DNA from: Gammaproteobacteria bacterium
GTDB taxonomy: Bacteria; Pseudomonadota; Gammaproteobacteria; Pseudomonadales; Pseudohongiellaceae
DNA: 64,000 nt
NCBI GenBank assembly: GCA_012960305.1
Contig: DUBM01000020.1
Coordinates: 248,001 to 312,000, forward strand
Reading direction: 5' to 3'
In this document: one piece after another, positions 18,801 through 27,884 of the stretch
Layout: each line of letters starts with the position of its first letter
Position numbering within the stretch: position 1 is the first letter of the stretch
The notes under the pieces: model-generated
What the model saw: only the letters and a program-made list of their open reading frames with translations
Database searches by the model: none
What the model was told of the DNA's origin: nothing
Translations under genes and position numbers: made by a program

Positions 18801-19517
18801 ATGAACAACTGAATTGCAAAATGCAGCAACAGTTTGGCCAGATAAAGTTCTACCACTGGCGTCAGTAATAGTTCCTGAAATCATTAAGGGAAGTGAAAGG
18901 TTTTCGTCTTGAAAGTATTTTTGTAAGGCAAAGATTGCTGCTTTGGTATTTAGAGTATCGAAAGCTGTTTCAATAAGAATGATGTCAACATCACCATCGA
19001 TAAGACCTTTAATGCTGTTGTAATAATCATCAACCAAAAAATCGAAAGTAGTATTTCTGAATCCTGGGTCATTTACGTCTGGTGAGATTGAGGCTGTTTT
19101 ACTTGTTGGCCCTAGAGCGCCGGCAACAAATCGATGTTGTTGGGGGGTAAGCTTGTTAAATTCATCACACACCTCCCGGGCAATTTGAGCAGCGGAAAAA
19201 TTCAATTCATAGCTAATTTCTTCCAATTGGTAGTCTGCCTGAGAACTCCGTGTAGAATTAAAAGTATTGGTTTCAATTACGTCGGCACCGGCTTCTAAAT
19301 AGGCGTGGTGGATACTTTTGATAATTTCAGGCTGAGTGATGCTGAGTAAATCATTGTTGCCAGAGAGATCATGAGGGTGTTGTGCAAAACGCTGCCCTCT
19401 GAATTTATCATCACTCAATTTGTGTGACTGAATCATGGTGCCCATAGCGCCATCCAACACAAGAATGCGTTCAGAAAGGGCTTGACGAAGCAATGATTCA
19501 GCTGGCTTGGTATTCAT
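15810..19517 (-). CDS. metH: Cobalamin-dependent methionine synthase
   Basis: Transfers the methyl group of 5-methyltetrahydrofolate through cobalamin to homocysteine. From the ATG at 19517 it is 1235 residues, near E. coli MetH (1227); the TTG at 19571 would add 18 residues and is less likely. The homocysteine domain has zinc ligands Cys249 (GFNCALGA), Cys312 and Cys313 ([11 protein letters not shown]). A pterin-binding domain ([13 protein letters not shown]), a cobalamin cap and the B12-binding [12 protein letters not shown] (His near residue 760) follow. The C-terminal activation domain carries [15 protein letters not shown]. All four modules appear intact. It is followed about 106 bp later by cysI on the same strand. 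Confidence 0.97.
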   Translation of the reverse strand: MNTKPAESLLRQALSERILVLDGAMGTMIQSHKLSDDKFRGQRFAQHPHDLSGNNDLLSITQPEIIKSIHHAYLEAGADVIETNTFNSTRSSQADYQLEEISYELNFSAAQIAREVCDEFNKLTPQQHRFVAGALGPTSKTASISPDVNDPGFRNTTFDFLVDDYYNSIKGLIDGDVDIILIETAFDTLNTKAAIFALQKYFQDENLSLPLMISGTITDASGRTLSGQTVAAFCNSVVHANPLSIGFNCALGAEQLRPHIEEASNIVDCFVSTHPNAGLPNEFGEYDQSPEEMAAVIAEFASQGFVNIVGGCCGTRPEHIAAIVDSIREYTPRKLPKIKTACRLSGLEAFNIDESSLFVNVGERTNVTGSAKFARLIREEDFDEALDVALQQVQAGAQIIDINMDEGMLDSEAAMERFLKLIASEPEICRVPIMIDSSKWEIIETGLKCVQGKAIVNSISLKEGEAEFLKKARMCRQYGAAIIVMAFDENGQADSLEKKNSICARSYELLVNELAFPSGDIIFDPNIFAIATGIEEHNNYAVDFIECCKHIKENLPGTLISGGVSNVSFSFRGNNAVREAIHSVFLYHAIKAGLSMGIVNAGQLAVYDDIPAELKAAVEDVVLNKHNDATENLMEVAQNYSGDGAKTNAEDLSWREKSVQERLSYALVKGINKFIEGDTEGARLEAKSPIHVIEGPLMKGMDEVGDLFGSGKMFLPQVVKSARVMKQAVAHLLPYIEAEKLGAEIKTKGKILMATVKGDVHDIGKNIVGVVLGCNNYDVIDLGVMVSCEKILETAKAENVDIIGLSGLITPSLDEMVHVAKEMQRLNFSIPLLIGGATTSKAHTAVKIEQNYQNDATVYVPDASRSVNVVSNLLSSSKKTNYCSAIKEEYEVIRVRTANRKGKRHLLQYDEANRNKFVPSWNNYKPTKPSFTGTKIFNDYSLTALIDYIDWTPFFITWSLSGKYPAILDDEKVGEAARDLFKDAQKLLKEIVDNKLLRAKAVIGFWPAKKHGDNDVRLLKGNAKNGVENEQSTLATFHFLRQQMPKEENLDNLSLADFIVPEDEKIDDYIGGFIVTAGIGADELAAKYEAENNDYSALLVKALADRLAEAFAEQMHARVRTELWGYAENEDLSKTELIREKYQGIRPAPGYPACPDHSEKETLFNLLNANEELGVELTENYAMTPAASVSGLYFSHPDSRYFSVGKITDDQVEDLAKRQSKPISIVAKLLSPVIE

Positions 19518-19684
19518 TCTATCTATAACCTGTTTATCTGCGGTCCGGTAAAAAGCTGGCAATTCTATCAAAAGCAGCGCAGGTATCCATCAACTAATAA
19601 CCAACTATTTCAGTCAAGTATTCAATTTCTAGGCTGTTTAGCGTATCATATAGCCTCGCAACACAATTAAATCGAGAGATCTCC

Positions 19685-20266
19685 ATGGTTAGCATTACAG
19701 AGTCCGCGCAAGAATACTTAACTGAACTGCTTGAAAAGCAAGACTGCGAAGGAATAGCCGTGCGAATTTTTATCTTGGATGCAGGTACGCCTCGAGCGGA
19801 AACATGCATTTCTTTTTGTCGGCCGGGAGAAGAAAAAGACGATGATGAAGTGACAGAGTATAAGGGCTTTCGTGGCTTCATCGATAAGCCAAGTATACCT
19901 TTTCTAGAAGACGCAGTGGTAGATTTCACCAAAGATTCTATGGGTGGCCAGCTAACAATCAAAGCTCCAAACTCAAGATTGCCGAAAATATCTGAAGATA
20001 GTCCCATGGAAGACCGAATTAACTACATCCTCTATAACGAAATCAATCCGGGATTAGCAGCTCATGGGGGAAATGTTTCCCTGGAGGAAATCTTTGAAGA
20101 AGACATTGCAGTGCTTCGCTTCGGTGGTGGTTGCCAGGGCTGCGGCATGGTTGATGTCACGCTCAAAGATGGTGTAGAGAAGACCCTACTGGAGCAAGTC
20201 CCTCAGCTCAAAGAAGTGCGCGATGTAACTGATCATACCGTGAAGGAAAACGCGTACTATCAGTAG
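19685..20266 (+). CDS. nfuA: Fe/S biogenesis protein NfuA
   Basis: Carrier that delivers 4Fe-4S clusters to client enzymes. The 193-residue protein has an N-terminal degenerate A-type (HesB-like) domain and a C-terminal Nfu domain with the cluster-binding Cys150-x-x-Cys153 (GGGCQGCGM). Both domains and total length match E. coli NfuA (191, Cys149/Cys152). It is divergent from metH and close upstream of the convergent dUTPase gene (26 bp apart). Several clients in this window (CysI, SdhB) need 4Fe-4S clusters. Confidence 0.97.
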   Translation: MVSITESAQEYLTELLEKQDCEGIAVRIFILDAGTPRAETCISFCRPGEEKDDDEVTEYKGFRGFIDKPSIPFLEDAVVDFTKDSMGGQLTIKAPNSRLPKISEDSPMEDRINYILYNEINPGLAAHGGNVSLEEIFEEDIAVLRFGGGCQGCGMVDVTLKDGVEKTLLEQVPQLKEVRDVTDHTVKENAYYQ

Positions 20267-20292
20267 CATTCAGTAAGACGATTCGCCATTCA

Positions 20293-20964
20293 CTACGAGG
20301 GATAATACTGCTTCAGTGCAGAATAAATCTCGTCTTGAAAAGTGCTGGCGTTTGGACTGAGGGTTCCCATTATTTCGACTAAGTACTCATTGTCCTCGCG
20401 TCCACCCCAAACTTTTTTGTAAGTACCTTCTTTATACCCATGGTCTTGGCGGAAAAAATTCAGCACATTTTTACCTACGTACTGACAGTAGAGCTCCGTC
20501 CAATTAATTTCACAGTCGATCATAATAGATTCGAATAATGCTAGTTCAATACGCTTAGAGACGGAAACTGCGATTAGCAGTTCCAATTTTTGAATTAAAT
20601 CCATTGCATTGAGAGAGTAGTCCTTGCTATCAAAGGATACCTTCCGCTCATGTAAGTTGTGTAGCTCTGCTTCTCTTAAAAGTTCTTGAAGTTGAGCAAG
20701 TGATGCATCTTCGTTGCCATCGTTGTTCAATAAAATCTCGGACAAAATAAAATGCCAAATATCAATGAGCTCCATTTGCAGCTGCGGTAAGTCTTTATCT
20801 TGCTTCTTCCACCATTTCCAGCCGTGATGTTCAATTGCCTCAGCACCTTCGATAACAATCGCGCGTAGGTAAGGGTGGCGGGCGCTTACCCAATTTGGGT
20901 CAACCTTAGAGTTCATCGCACCTTGCATTGATAACATGGTGGTGGCCTGATCGATTGTCAGCAT
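20293..20964 (-). CDS. dUTP diphosphatase, all-alpha dimeric (dUTPase_2) family
   Basis: Likely hydrolyses dUTP to dUMP and pyrophosphate, limiting uracil in DNA. The 223-residue protein shows helical MazG/dUTPase-like metal motifs: EGAEAIEHHGWKWWKK and ELIDIWHFILSE, with a C-terminal GYKEGTYKKVWGGREDNEYL stretch typical of the dimeric dUTPase family first known from trypanosomatids, Campylobacter and phages. This is unrelated to the trimeric beta-class Dut of E. coli. Whether a trimeric dut also exists in this genome cannot be seen here. It starts at ATG 20964. Confidence 0.82.
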   Translation of the reverse strand: MLTIDQATTMLSMQGAMNSKVDPNWVSARHPYLRAIVIEGAEAIEHHGWKWWKKQDKDLPQLQMELIDIWHFILSEILLNNDGNEDASLAQLQELLREAELHNLHERKVSFDSKDYSLNAMDLIQKLELLIAVSVSKRIELALFESIMIDCEINWTELYCQYVGKNVLNFFRQDHGYKEGTYKKVWGGREDNEYLVEIMGTLSPNASTFQDEIYSALKQYYPS

Positions 20965-21057
20965 TGTTTATGTCTTCTGAGTTGTATGAAAAGAACGATC
21001 TCAGGCGTCAGGATCCCGAAATCTGAAAATCGCGAGGTTCTGCGCAGAATTACTCGA

Positions 21058-21315
21058 TCAGCTGGTTGCTATAGCTTGTAGTTTTGCTTGCTTCGTAAGA
21101 GTAGTGCGCATTTCTTTTCGGCTTCTGAGCATGTCGTTATAGGATTTTCTTGCAGCAATAATTTCAGTATCGCTGTCTTCCGAGGAATCTAACTCATTCA
21201 ACCAGGCTTCGAGAACTTCGATCTCACTGGAGAGCTGGGCAGTACCTTCTTCAATCAGCTTTTGGTCGATATTGATACTACTTTTATCGGATATGGCATT
21301 TTCTTTTTTGCTCAT
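21058..21315 (-). CDS. Small hypothetical protein, predicted coiled coil
   Basis: From the ATG at 21315 the product is 85 residues; a longer frame from 21372 would add an unlikely Cys-containing leader. The sequence is highly charged, with heptad-like runs around LIEEGTAQLSSEIEVLEAWLNEL and a basic C-terminal half, suggesting one helical hairpin or coiled coil. No signal peptide or membrane segment is present. I do not recognise the family. It lies about 93 bp upstream of the dUTPase gene on the same strand and may share its transcript. Confidence 0.55.
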   Translation of the reverse strand: MSKKENAISDKSSINIDQKLIEEGTAQLSSEIEVLEAWLNELDSSEDSDTEIIAARKSYNDMLRSRKEMRTTLTKQAKLQAIATS

Positions 21316-22175
21316 GGACCTGATCTCATATTTTTGCTTGCTTTCGCAGACTCCTAAATCCCCAAGCGCCATTTCAGACTAAAGTCTGTGGGGGCATTCT
21401 GACAATCGCAGTATTTAGATATTTTTAGCTTTAATTTAGTATTTTTGTTTTCCTGCCTAGCTCAGTTTTTTCTTGTCTAGACCTCTTTATCGGCAGCACT
21501 TCAGAATGGCATAGACCAATTTTTGGGTCAAGATTCAAAAAGCTATGAAATTTGGCTATTCATAGTGCCTTCGTTGAGAAACTCCAAAATCAAACCGTGT
21601 AAATCCTTCAATAGATAATTAGATTTCTTAGGGTTATCACTACTGACGAAGAGTCATTCGTTGAGGAATTGATCGTCGCTCGATTACAGCTAATCCTCTA
21701 GAGTTAGAGATACCTTTTGTCATTCGGCTTCTCAAGTCGACTTTCTTATTAGAAGAATCAATATTCTCAAGGCTGCCGGTCGTGCTCGAATAGACCAGGA
21801 CTTTAAGTGTCTTTGACAGATACCTTGTTGGTAGATCATAAATTATATTGTCTAGCTTTCTGGTTCTGTCCTTTTACTTATGCAATTACTCAGACATGAA
21901 CCTATCTATAACTTCTTGTTTAGCCCAGATAGCCGAAGATTGGCCTTTAAAGCGCTGCAAAGAGTAAGAGTAACGCCGCAAGAATTACGGGAGACATCAA
22001 TAGGCTGCCTTCTCAATAGGTTTTGCCTTGAGAAAAGTGAATTTTCCCAAAATAGTTAGATTTTTAGTAAATTTGTAGTTATTTCTGGGCATTTTTAAAG
22101 CTTGTCCTTGACTGCATACGCCAAGATTCTTAGAATCCCCGCTCCTTGAAAGAGCTGGCTTCCAGTTCTTCGACT
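21316..22175. other. Gene-poor region upstream of tRNA-Glu
   Basis: About 860 bp without a convincing gene. The only sizeable open frame is 59 codons on the plus strand (21880-22059), beginning MQLLRHEPIYNFLF, without a ribosome site. A 7-bp inverted repeat (TTCTCAA/TTGAGAA) lies at 22010-22034 inside it. I see no transposase, integrase or tRNA-end duplication, so no mobile element can be supported. It may be decayed coding sequence. Confidence 0.4.
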
Positions 22176-22251
22176 GTCCCCTTCGTCTAGAGGCCTAGGA
22201 CACCTGGTTTTCATCCAGGCAACAGGGGTTCGAAACCCCTAGGGGACGCCA
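22176..22251 (+). tRNA. tRNA-Glu (anticodon UUC)
   Basis: A 76-nt cloverleaf: acceptor GTCCCCT pairs with AGGGGAC, the anticodon stem CCTGG/CCAGG encloses loop TTTTCAT with anticodon TTC, and the T-arm has GGTTCGAAACC. The discriminator G and encoded CCA are present. Confidence 0.97.
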
Positions 22252-22473
22252 CTTTCCTTATAATAAAATCAATGAGTTACGTTTTTGAAATGGCTTTCGG
22301 GGGTATTGCCGTCAGTCCGTGACTTTCCCTGACCTGATTGAGCAGCAACCTCTCCAATTTCCTGCTAACTTAATTGCATGGCAGTGGCAATCACTAAGAT
22401 ACCTCTGTCCCTTTCAGACTAAACTGCGCTACTTTTACTCTGATGCTCTTTAATAACTTTACGGGATCGTGCT

Positions 22474-23601
22474 TTGAAACAATTCTTACTCTCTTTTTTT
22501 TTGTTGGTCGTGCTACTACCCGCAAGTATCTATGGCGCTGACAATGTAGTGCTGATCACTTTTGATGGATTACGCTGGCAGGAGGTATTTACTGGAATCG
22601 ATGAGAATCTGGCCACGCACCAGGACTACTCTCCACAGTCCGATCTAATAATGCAGCGCTTTTGGGATGGTAACGCGAATGATCGAGCCGAGGCACTATT
22701 GCCATTTATTCATCAAACGGTTTTTGCCCAAGGGAGCTATGCCGGCAATCGGCGAGATGGTTCTTGTGCGGCTGTCAGTAATGATTGGTACTTTTCTTAT
22801 CCGGGCTACTCCGAAATTCTTACCGGCGTGGTTAATCCTACCATTGATTCGAACAGCAAAGTTCCAAACACCGAAGCCACCTTTCTTGAATTACTGGAAA
22901 GCAATAGTTTGTATAGCGAACAGACAGCCGCCTTTGCTTCCTGGGACGTATTTCCATTCATTTTCAATGTGGAAAGAAGCGGTGTGCACGTCAATGCATT
23001 TTCAATTGAGGCCAGTCCGGCTGATGCTCAAGAAATATTTCTGAATAAGCTGCAAAATGCAATACCTTCGCCCTGGCCCACTGTGCGGAATGATGTATTT
23101 ACACATCAATATGCGCTGTCTTATTTACGCCGAGAACAACCGAAAGTGCTCTTCATCAGTTACGGTGAAACCGACGACTTTGCTCATGATGGCAAGTACG
23201 ATGAATACGTTTTCGCTGCCAACAGGACAGATGGTTTTATCAAGGAAATCTGGTCGACGTTACAATCTATCGACCAGTATCGCGACAACACTGTGCTGTT
23301 CATAACAGTCGATCATGGCCGCGGGGAATCGCCTCTCCACTCATGGATGCATCATTCAAGCCAGCAGGCAACCACAAGGGCGAATAGTGGATTGGTGGAG
23401 TATGCCGACGGCATTGTCGGCTCTGAGGCAACCTGGTTCGCAGTAATGGGCCCCGGCGTTGTTAGTGGCCGGCAGATTCAGACAGATAAGAACTGCATAA
23501 CATCAAATAGAATCGCCGCTACTTTAATGGAATTTCTAGGCGAGGACTATCGAGATTACAACCCAGCTATGGGAGCACCAATCCAAGTTCTGTTTGACTA
23601 A
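22474..23601 (+). CDS. Secreted alkaline-phosphatase-superfamily hydrolase (phosphodiesterase/phosphatase-like)
   Basis: A 375-residue exported protein beginning at TTG 22474, with a clear Sec signal peptide (KQFLLSFFLLVVLLPASIYG-A). The fold is suggested by the metal-binding ITFDGLRW (Asp31), a nucleophile region FSYPGYSEILTG resembling the TFPN motif of nucleotide pyrophosphatases (Ser108 in place of Thr), then YGETDDFAHDG, TVDHGRGES and WMHHSS supplying further Asp/His ligands. Phosphate-ester or sulfate-ester cleavage in the periplasm is likely, but the substrate is unknown. It is monocistronic, preceded by tRNA-Glu and followed by a terminator-like hairpin. Confidence 0.75.
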   Translation: MKQFLLSFFLLVVLLPASIYGADNVVLITFDGLRWQEVFTGIDENLATHQDYSPQSDLIMQRFWDGNANDRAEALLPFIHQTVFAQGSYAGNRRDGSCAAVSNDWYFSYPGYSEILTGVVNPTIDSNSKVPNTEATFLELLESNSLYSEQTAAFASWDVFPFIFNVERSGVHVNAFSIEASPADAQEIFLNKLQNAIPSPWPTVRNDVFTHQYALSYLRREQPKVLFISYGETDDFAHDGKYDEYVFAANRTDGFIKEIWSTLQSIDQYRDNTVLFITVDHGRGESPLHSWMHHSSQQATTRANSGLVEYADGIVGSEATWFAVMGPGVVSGRQIQTDKNCITSNRIAATLMEFLGEDYRDYNPAMGAPIQVLFD

Positions 23602-23672
23602 GTATTTGTTTTTCTTAACACTTTGAAGGTTGGTGTAGTAAATCTGCAAACCTTCGGATAGCGTGAAAAGGT

Positions 23673-23702
23673 CGGAGGAAGGATCCTCCGGTTCCTTTTA
23701 TC
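23673..23702 (+). terminator. Probable Rho-independent terminator
   Basis: A perfect 7-bp stem CGGAGGA/TCCTCCG (23673-23679 with 23684-23690), loop AGGA, and tail GTTCCTTTTATC. It lies 72 bp after the secreted hydrolase gene, and before the convergent crotonase gene. Confidence 0.6.
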
Positions 23703-23728
23703 ATGCCGATAAGTTAGAAATTAAATAC

Positions 23729-24586
23729 TCAAGAAAATTTGCGATCTTCCCACCAAGGGTAGAATTCCGGCATGTCTTCGCTAACCTTAAGAGGAAATTT
23801 GGCTGCTCGTTTCTCAAGAAAAGACTCAACACCTTCTTTTGCATCGGCTGCTTTACCAGCAAAGTAGATACCCCGAGAGTCAATTTTGTGTGCCTCCATG
23901 GGGTGGTCTGCTCCCAGCATTTTCCACATCATCTGACGAATCAAGGTCACTGATATTGCAGAAGTATTGTCTGCTATTTCTCGGGCTATGACTTTGGCTG
24001 CTGTAAGCAAATCTTCCGGCTCGTGAACACTGCGCACTAAACCGCCAGCCAGTGCTTCGCCACTGGGAAATACACGACCGCTATAACACCATTCCAATGC
24101 CTGACTTATGCCAACCACTCGCGGCAAAAAATAACTGGAGCAGGCTTCTGGCACTATGCCGCGGCGGGCAAATACAAAACCGAATTTGGCTTTAGTAGAG
24201 CAAAGCCGAATATCCATAGGCAATGTCATAGTGGCACCGATGCCCACAGCCGCGCCATTGATGGCGGCGATAATCGGTTTTTTACATTCAAATATGCGTA
24301 GAGCAAGGCGACCACCGCCATCACGGTGCAAACCATCTTCGCGATCATCACGAGCTTCAGCGTTAAAAGTATTACCACCGGCTGACAAATCAGCACCGGC
24401 ACAAAAGCCTCGACCAGCGCCTGTGACTATAATGGCACGCACATTGTCATCGGCATCGGCTTTGTCCAAGGCATCAATCATTTCGGTCATCATTTCGCGA
24501 TTAAAAGCATTGAGTATTTCAGGACGATTCAACGTTATTAGAAGGACGTTGTCTTCCAGGTCGTACAGGATTGTGGAGTAATCCAT
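23729..24586 (-). CDS. Enoyl-CoA hydratase/isomerase (crotonase) family protein
   Basis: A 285-residue crotonase-fold enzyme acting on an acyl-CoA thioester. The oxyanion-hole segments are present: GAGRGFCAGADLS and the loop AINGAAVGIGATMTLPMDI. The position of the second catalytic acid of classical hydratases falls at FGFVFARRGIVPEACSSYFLP, where the hydratase Glu appears conserved (PEA). Length is a little above the usual 260, with a Glu/Asp-rich insert (FNAEARDDREDGLHRDGG) after the first oxyanion motif, seen in a subgroup of marine and actinobacterial paralogues. Specific substrate unknown. The gene stands alone with a GGGAA ribosome site. Confidence 0.88.
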   Translation of the reverse strand: MDYSTILYDLEDNVLLITLNRPEILNAFNREMMTEMIDALDKADADDNVRAIIVTGAGRGFCAGADLSAGGNTFNAEARDDREDGLHRDGGGRLALRIFECKKPIIAAINGAAVGIGATMTLPMDIRLCSTKAKFGFVFARRGIVPEACSSYFLPRVVGISQALEWCYSGRVFPSGEALAGGLVRSVHEPEDLLTAAKVIAREIADNTSAISVTLIRQMMWKMLGADHPMEAHKIDSRGIYFAGKAADAKEGVESFLEKRAAKFPLKVSEDMPEFYPWWEDRKFS

Positions 24587-24950
24587 TAAAATTTCCCATG
24601 TGTTTGGCTAAAAGTTTATAACTAACCCTAATGGTGCCCCAGAGCATTACGTACTACCAACTATTGCTTTTACTCCGCCGCTACGCCTGTTTACTCTTCC
24701 TTAGCCGGGTTAATAATTGCGATTCCTTGCGGACTGGGTTGGCTAGATCAAAAATGTCCAAACAGCCGTACTGTATCTCTCACGGTGGTATCACAGAAGT
24801 AGCAAGGTCTTTCGGGCTGAAATGAGAGATAAAAACTTGCATAGCATTATTGACCCCGTAGATTAAGTAAGTATATTTTAGTTTTATGAAACAAATTTAC
24901 TCTGAGGCTTAGTGTCTCTTAGCGCAATACTTGTAGAGAGGAGTCTTATT
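24587..24950. other. Intergenic region between divergent crotonase and NHL-protein genes
   Basis: 364 bp expected to contain both promoters. A 64-codon open frame (24631-24825, plus) has no family resemblance or ribosome site. Nothing else is recognisable. Confidence 0.4.
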
Positions 24951-26012
24951 ATGAATCTATTTCGCCTTATTTTGGTCTTCTGCTTAGCTGGCCCTTTATT
25001 AGCACAAAACAACGTGCCTGAAATACCCTTCGAAACTGTCCCTAACTTTTTAAGACACTCTCCAGACATGAATTTAGGTGAAGTTCTTGGTGTTGCAGTA
25101 AATTCCCAAGGTAACTTAGTGGTCCTAAATCATCCTGGTAGCGCTAATACGGGGCCGATCTGGTCCAACTCTACGACACAATTATTAGAGTTTAATGCTG
25201 ATGGTCGTTTTCTTCGTGAAATCGGTAGGGGAGTATATGGCATCGCTTATGCCCATCAAGTGCGATTCGACCAACATGACAATTTGTGGGTGGTAGATAA
25301 AGGAGCAAATACAGTTATCCAATTTGATCCGCAAGGTTATGTCGTCATGAACCTTGGCCGTCGCGAAGAGGGTTATCACGGCGATGTGGTTCTATCAACG
25401 CAACAAGAAGCGCGCTCATCGGGGGGGTATCTCGGTGGCCCAACAGATGTCGCTTGGGATAGCGATGAAAATATTTATATTAGTGATGGCTATGTCAATT
25501 CTCGAATGGCTAAATTTGATCGTGACGGAAACTTTGTTATGGAATGGGGTTCCTTTGGTTCAGAAATTGGACAATTCAATTTACCACATGCGCTGCAGAT
25601 TGATCGTGATGACAATGTCTACGTAGCTGATCGGGATAACCGTCGCATACAAGTATTCGATACTCAAGGTAACTTTCTAAGACAAATAATTTTAGATACG
25701 CCGTATCCAGCAGGCTATCAGCCGCCATTCGCTGCGCGAAATCCGAATCGCCGGGTTATAGAAACTCAGCCATGGGCTATGTGCATTTCGAATACGACAC
25801 CCCAGTATCTATATGTGGCGGACAATGAGCCGGGCCGTATATACAAAATTAGTACCGATGGTACTATCCTTGGTTGGTTGGGTAAGTCAGGTAGGCGAGA
25901 TGGACAATTTAATTGGGTTCATGGCCTAGACTGCTCACAGGAAGATATTCTTTATGTCGCAGACATGAATAATTGGCGAGTACAAAAACTTAACCTAAGC
26001 CCAAAAGAATAA
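24951..26012 (+). CDS. Secreted NHL-repeat beta-propeller, peptidyl-alpha-hydroxyglycine alpha-amidating lyase-like
   Basis: Starts at ATG 24951 with a strong AGGAG ribosome site; the longer frame from 24912 is rejected. The 353-residue product has a Sec signal peptide (MNLFRLILVFCLAGPLLAQ) followed by about six NHL repeats, for example VLGVAVNSQGNLVVL, HQVRFDQHDNLWVVDKG, TDVAWDSDENIYISDG, HALQIDRDDNVYVADRDNRRIQVF and HGLDCSQEDILYVADMNNWRVQKL. The pattern resembles the bacterial family annotated as peptidylamidoglycolate (PAL) lyase; in animals that enzyme finishes peptide C-terminal amidation. The bacterial substrate is not established. Monocistronic. Confidence 0.78.
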   Translation: MNLFRLILVFCLAGPLLAQNNVPEIPFETVPNFLRHSPDMNLGEVLGVAVNSQGNLVVLNHPGSANTGPIWSNSTTQLLEFNADGRFLREIGRGVYGIAYAHQVRFDQHDNLWVVDKGANTVIQFDPQGYVVMNLGRREEGYHGDVVLSTQQEARSSGGYLGGPTDVAWDSDENIYISDGYVNSRMAKFDRDGNFVMEWGSFGSEIGQFNLPHALQIDRDDNVYVADRDNRRIQVFDTQGNFLRQIILDTPYPAGYQPPFAARNPNRRVIETQPWAMCISNTTPQYLYVADNEPGRIYKISTDGTILGWLGKSGRRDGQFNWVHGLDCSQEDILYVADMNNWRVQKLNLSPKE

Positions 26013-26224
26013 AGCTTGCTTCGATGCGCACAAGAAAAGTCATACTAAAGAAAAGCAGACAAACATGGAGGCATTAGGATAATCAAAACGAAAAATTGGA
26101 TATATCGACATAGTCTTAGCCCGTATCTGTCATTGGATAAGTGTAGATAATTATTAATATCGCCCCCTATCGCAATTCAGTTTCCTGATACAACGCTAGA
26201 TCACCCGCTATCTATTCTATTTTC

Positions 26225-27490
26225 CTAATCAAGGGAGTTTGGGGCATTTGTCTTAGCTTCCTGAGAGTTGTTCCAGGATACTTCTGATATACCCCACGCG
26301 AACTTCGCAAAGGGCCCGTTTATAGGTGCCAATATTGTCTTGTTGCGACTAAATGTGCTGATTAAAGAAAGAATTAATTTGGAATACCAGGTATTTTTTA
26401 GGACGAGCTTTGGGGGGAGTGCTTGAATTCTTTGTATGGATTTGATTTCACTTAATCTTTCTTTTTCTATCGCCTCGAGTACTGCATCAATGTCATTTAG
26501 ATTTGAGGGCTTACTTAGGATTGGTATGAGATGATTAGCTGCTACGATCGCGTCTCTTATTCCTAGATTGATGCCTTGAGCGCCAACAGGAGAGGCTGTG
26601 TGAGCTGCGTCACCTAGTAGCAATAGGCCGGGTAAATGCCAGTTTTCCACTCTATCCGAAACTGTACTTAGTAGGAATGGTTTTATCTCTTCCGTAGAGA
26701 TATTTAGTATATGTCTAGCCAATTCAGGGTGAACAAATTCTGATATCAGTGCTAATAATTTTGCGACGCCAAGGTCTCTTAAATCTTTATAGGTGCCTTT
26801 TTTAATCACAAAGCCAATTTGGATCTGCCCATCATACGTCCCGGCACAGAAGACTATGTGCCCACCCCCAACATAAGCATTAAATGTGACATTATTCGCA
26901 TTTTCAAGCTGTGGAATTTTTATCCATACTATATCCATTGGCGTGGGGTCTTGTTTAGCGACTATCCCGGACCGTGCCCGAGTAATTGATGATCGACCAT
27001 CCGCACCTATTACCAGATTACCAAATATACGTTCGCGCTTAATGCCTGTGTCGGCAGTGACGCCGATTATACGGCCATCTTTATTGATTAAATCTCTAAC
27101 TTTGACACCACGTAATAGTCTAAAATTTTCATACTCCGCAGATTTCGAAACTAGCATCTCTAGGAAATGGGGTTGTGATATCCATTTTGGGGGGTATTTA
27201 TCATAGCCATTTCCTTTCATTGAAAGGCTAATGGCTGGCCTTCTATTGATGTAGACTTTAAATTCATGCATACAAACATGAGGCACGTTTTCGAAATCTG
27301 GTCCTAATCCGATTTGCTCTAAGTTTAAGCATCCCCCTGGCATGAGTACTTCGCCTCTAAATTCTCGAGAAAAATCTTGATGACGTTCAATTAAGGTCGT
27401 TTGTACTCCTGCTTTGGCTAACAAATAGGAAAGGAGTGCGCCTGTTGGTCCGGCTCCTACAACAATTACACCTTCCTCAAATTTTCCCAA
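26225..27490 (-). CDS. FAD-dependent monooxygenase/oxidoreductase (UbiH/PHBH-like)
   Basis: A 421-residue flavoprotein of the aromatic hydroxylase type. It has the N-terminal dinucleotide fold VVGAGPTGALLSYLLAKAG, the DG motif LVIGADGRSSITRA and the GD motif LLLLGDAAHTASPVGAQGINLGIRDA. These three define group A FAD monooxygenases. The start is TTG at 27490, the only reasonable start before the GxGxxG fold. No partner genes are nearby, so hydroxylation of a small aromatic or a polyprenyl substrate cannot be resolved. The C-terminal ~60 residues include a weakly hydrophobic segment. Confidence 0.85.
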   Translation of the reverse strand: MGKFEEGVIVVGAGPTGALLSYLLAKAGVQTTLIERHQDFSREFRGEVLMPGGCLNLEQIGLGPDFENVPHVCMHEFKVYINRRPAISLSMKGNGYDKYPPKWISQPHFLEMLVSKSAEYENFRLLRGVKVRDLINKDGRIIGVTADTGIKRERIFGNLVIGADGRSSITRARSGIVAKQDPTPMDIVWIKIPQLENANNVTFNAYVGGGHIVFCAGTYDGQIQIGFVIKKGTYKDLRDLGVAKLLALISEFVHPELARHILNISTEEIKPFLLSTVSDRVENWHLPGLLLLGDAAHTASPVGAQGINLGIRDAIVAANHLIPILSKPSNLNDIDAVLEAIEKERLSEIKSIQRIQALPPKLVLKNTWYSKLILSLISTFSRNKTILAPINGPFAKFAWGISEVSWNNSQEAKTNAPNSLD

Positions 27491-27884
27491 TTTTGATTTC
27501 CATACTATTTTTATAGTCTTGAATACGTAGCGTTCAGCTCTGTTGGGATAAAATTGCTTATCAGAGGGTAATTAACTGAATTTAACCCTCAGGGGTAAAA
27601 GCAACAAGCTATTATTTGCTTATCGCCATGTTGTTTTGTCCGGGAATACAAAAGAGTCTCCTAGCTCTCCTTAGAAATCTTAGATATAAAAGACTGTTTT
27701 GATAAGTGAGTCTTGATAGGTTTATTAATAATTTGAATTTGCTGTGAATTGGGCAATGCACCTTCGCAGCGAAATTCTGAAATCATGGGTTTGGAACTTT
27801 TAGGGGAACGGTAATAGGCAGATATTTGCTTATCCAACTGACAACAGACATACTCCTGCGCCAAAGAACTTGCTAAATTTGACT
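27491..27884. other. Intergenic region between the FAD monooxygenase gene and yadG
   Basis: 394 bp between divergent genes. A 67-codon minus-strand frame (27661-27864, TTG start, MAQEYVCCQLDKQIS) is open and has a Cys-containing, charged product, but no known family or good ribosome site was seen. It is noted only as a possible small protein. Confidence 0.35.

Noticed and set aside
19518..19684. Possible cobalamin or SAM riboswitch upstream of metH
   Set aside because: The interval is short (167 bp, shared with the divergent nfuA leader) and lacks the B12 box or SAM aptamer conserved elements.
22176..22251. tRNA-Glu as an integration site for a mobile element
   Set aside because: No duplicated tRNA 3' end, integrase or transposase was found within the window.
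24631..24825. 64-codon plus-strand frame between crotonase and NHL genes
   Set aside because: No family resemblance, no ribosome site; likely chance frame in the divergent promoter region.
27661..27864. 67-codon minus-strand frame upstream of yadG
   Set aside because: TTG start and unknown product; kept only as a note because conservation cannot be tested here.
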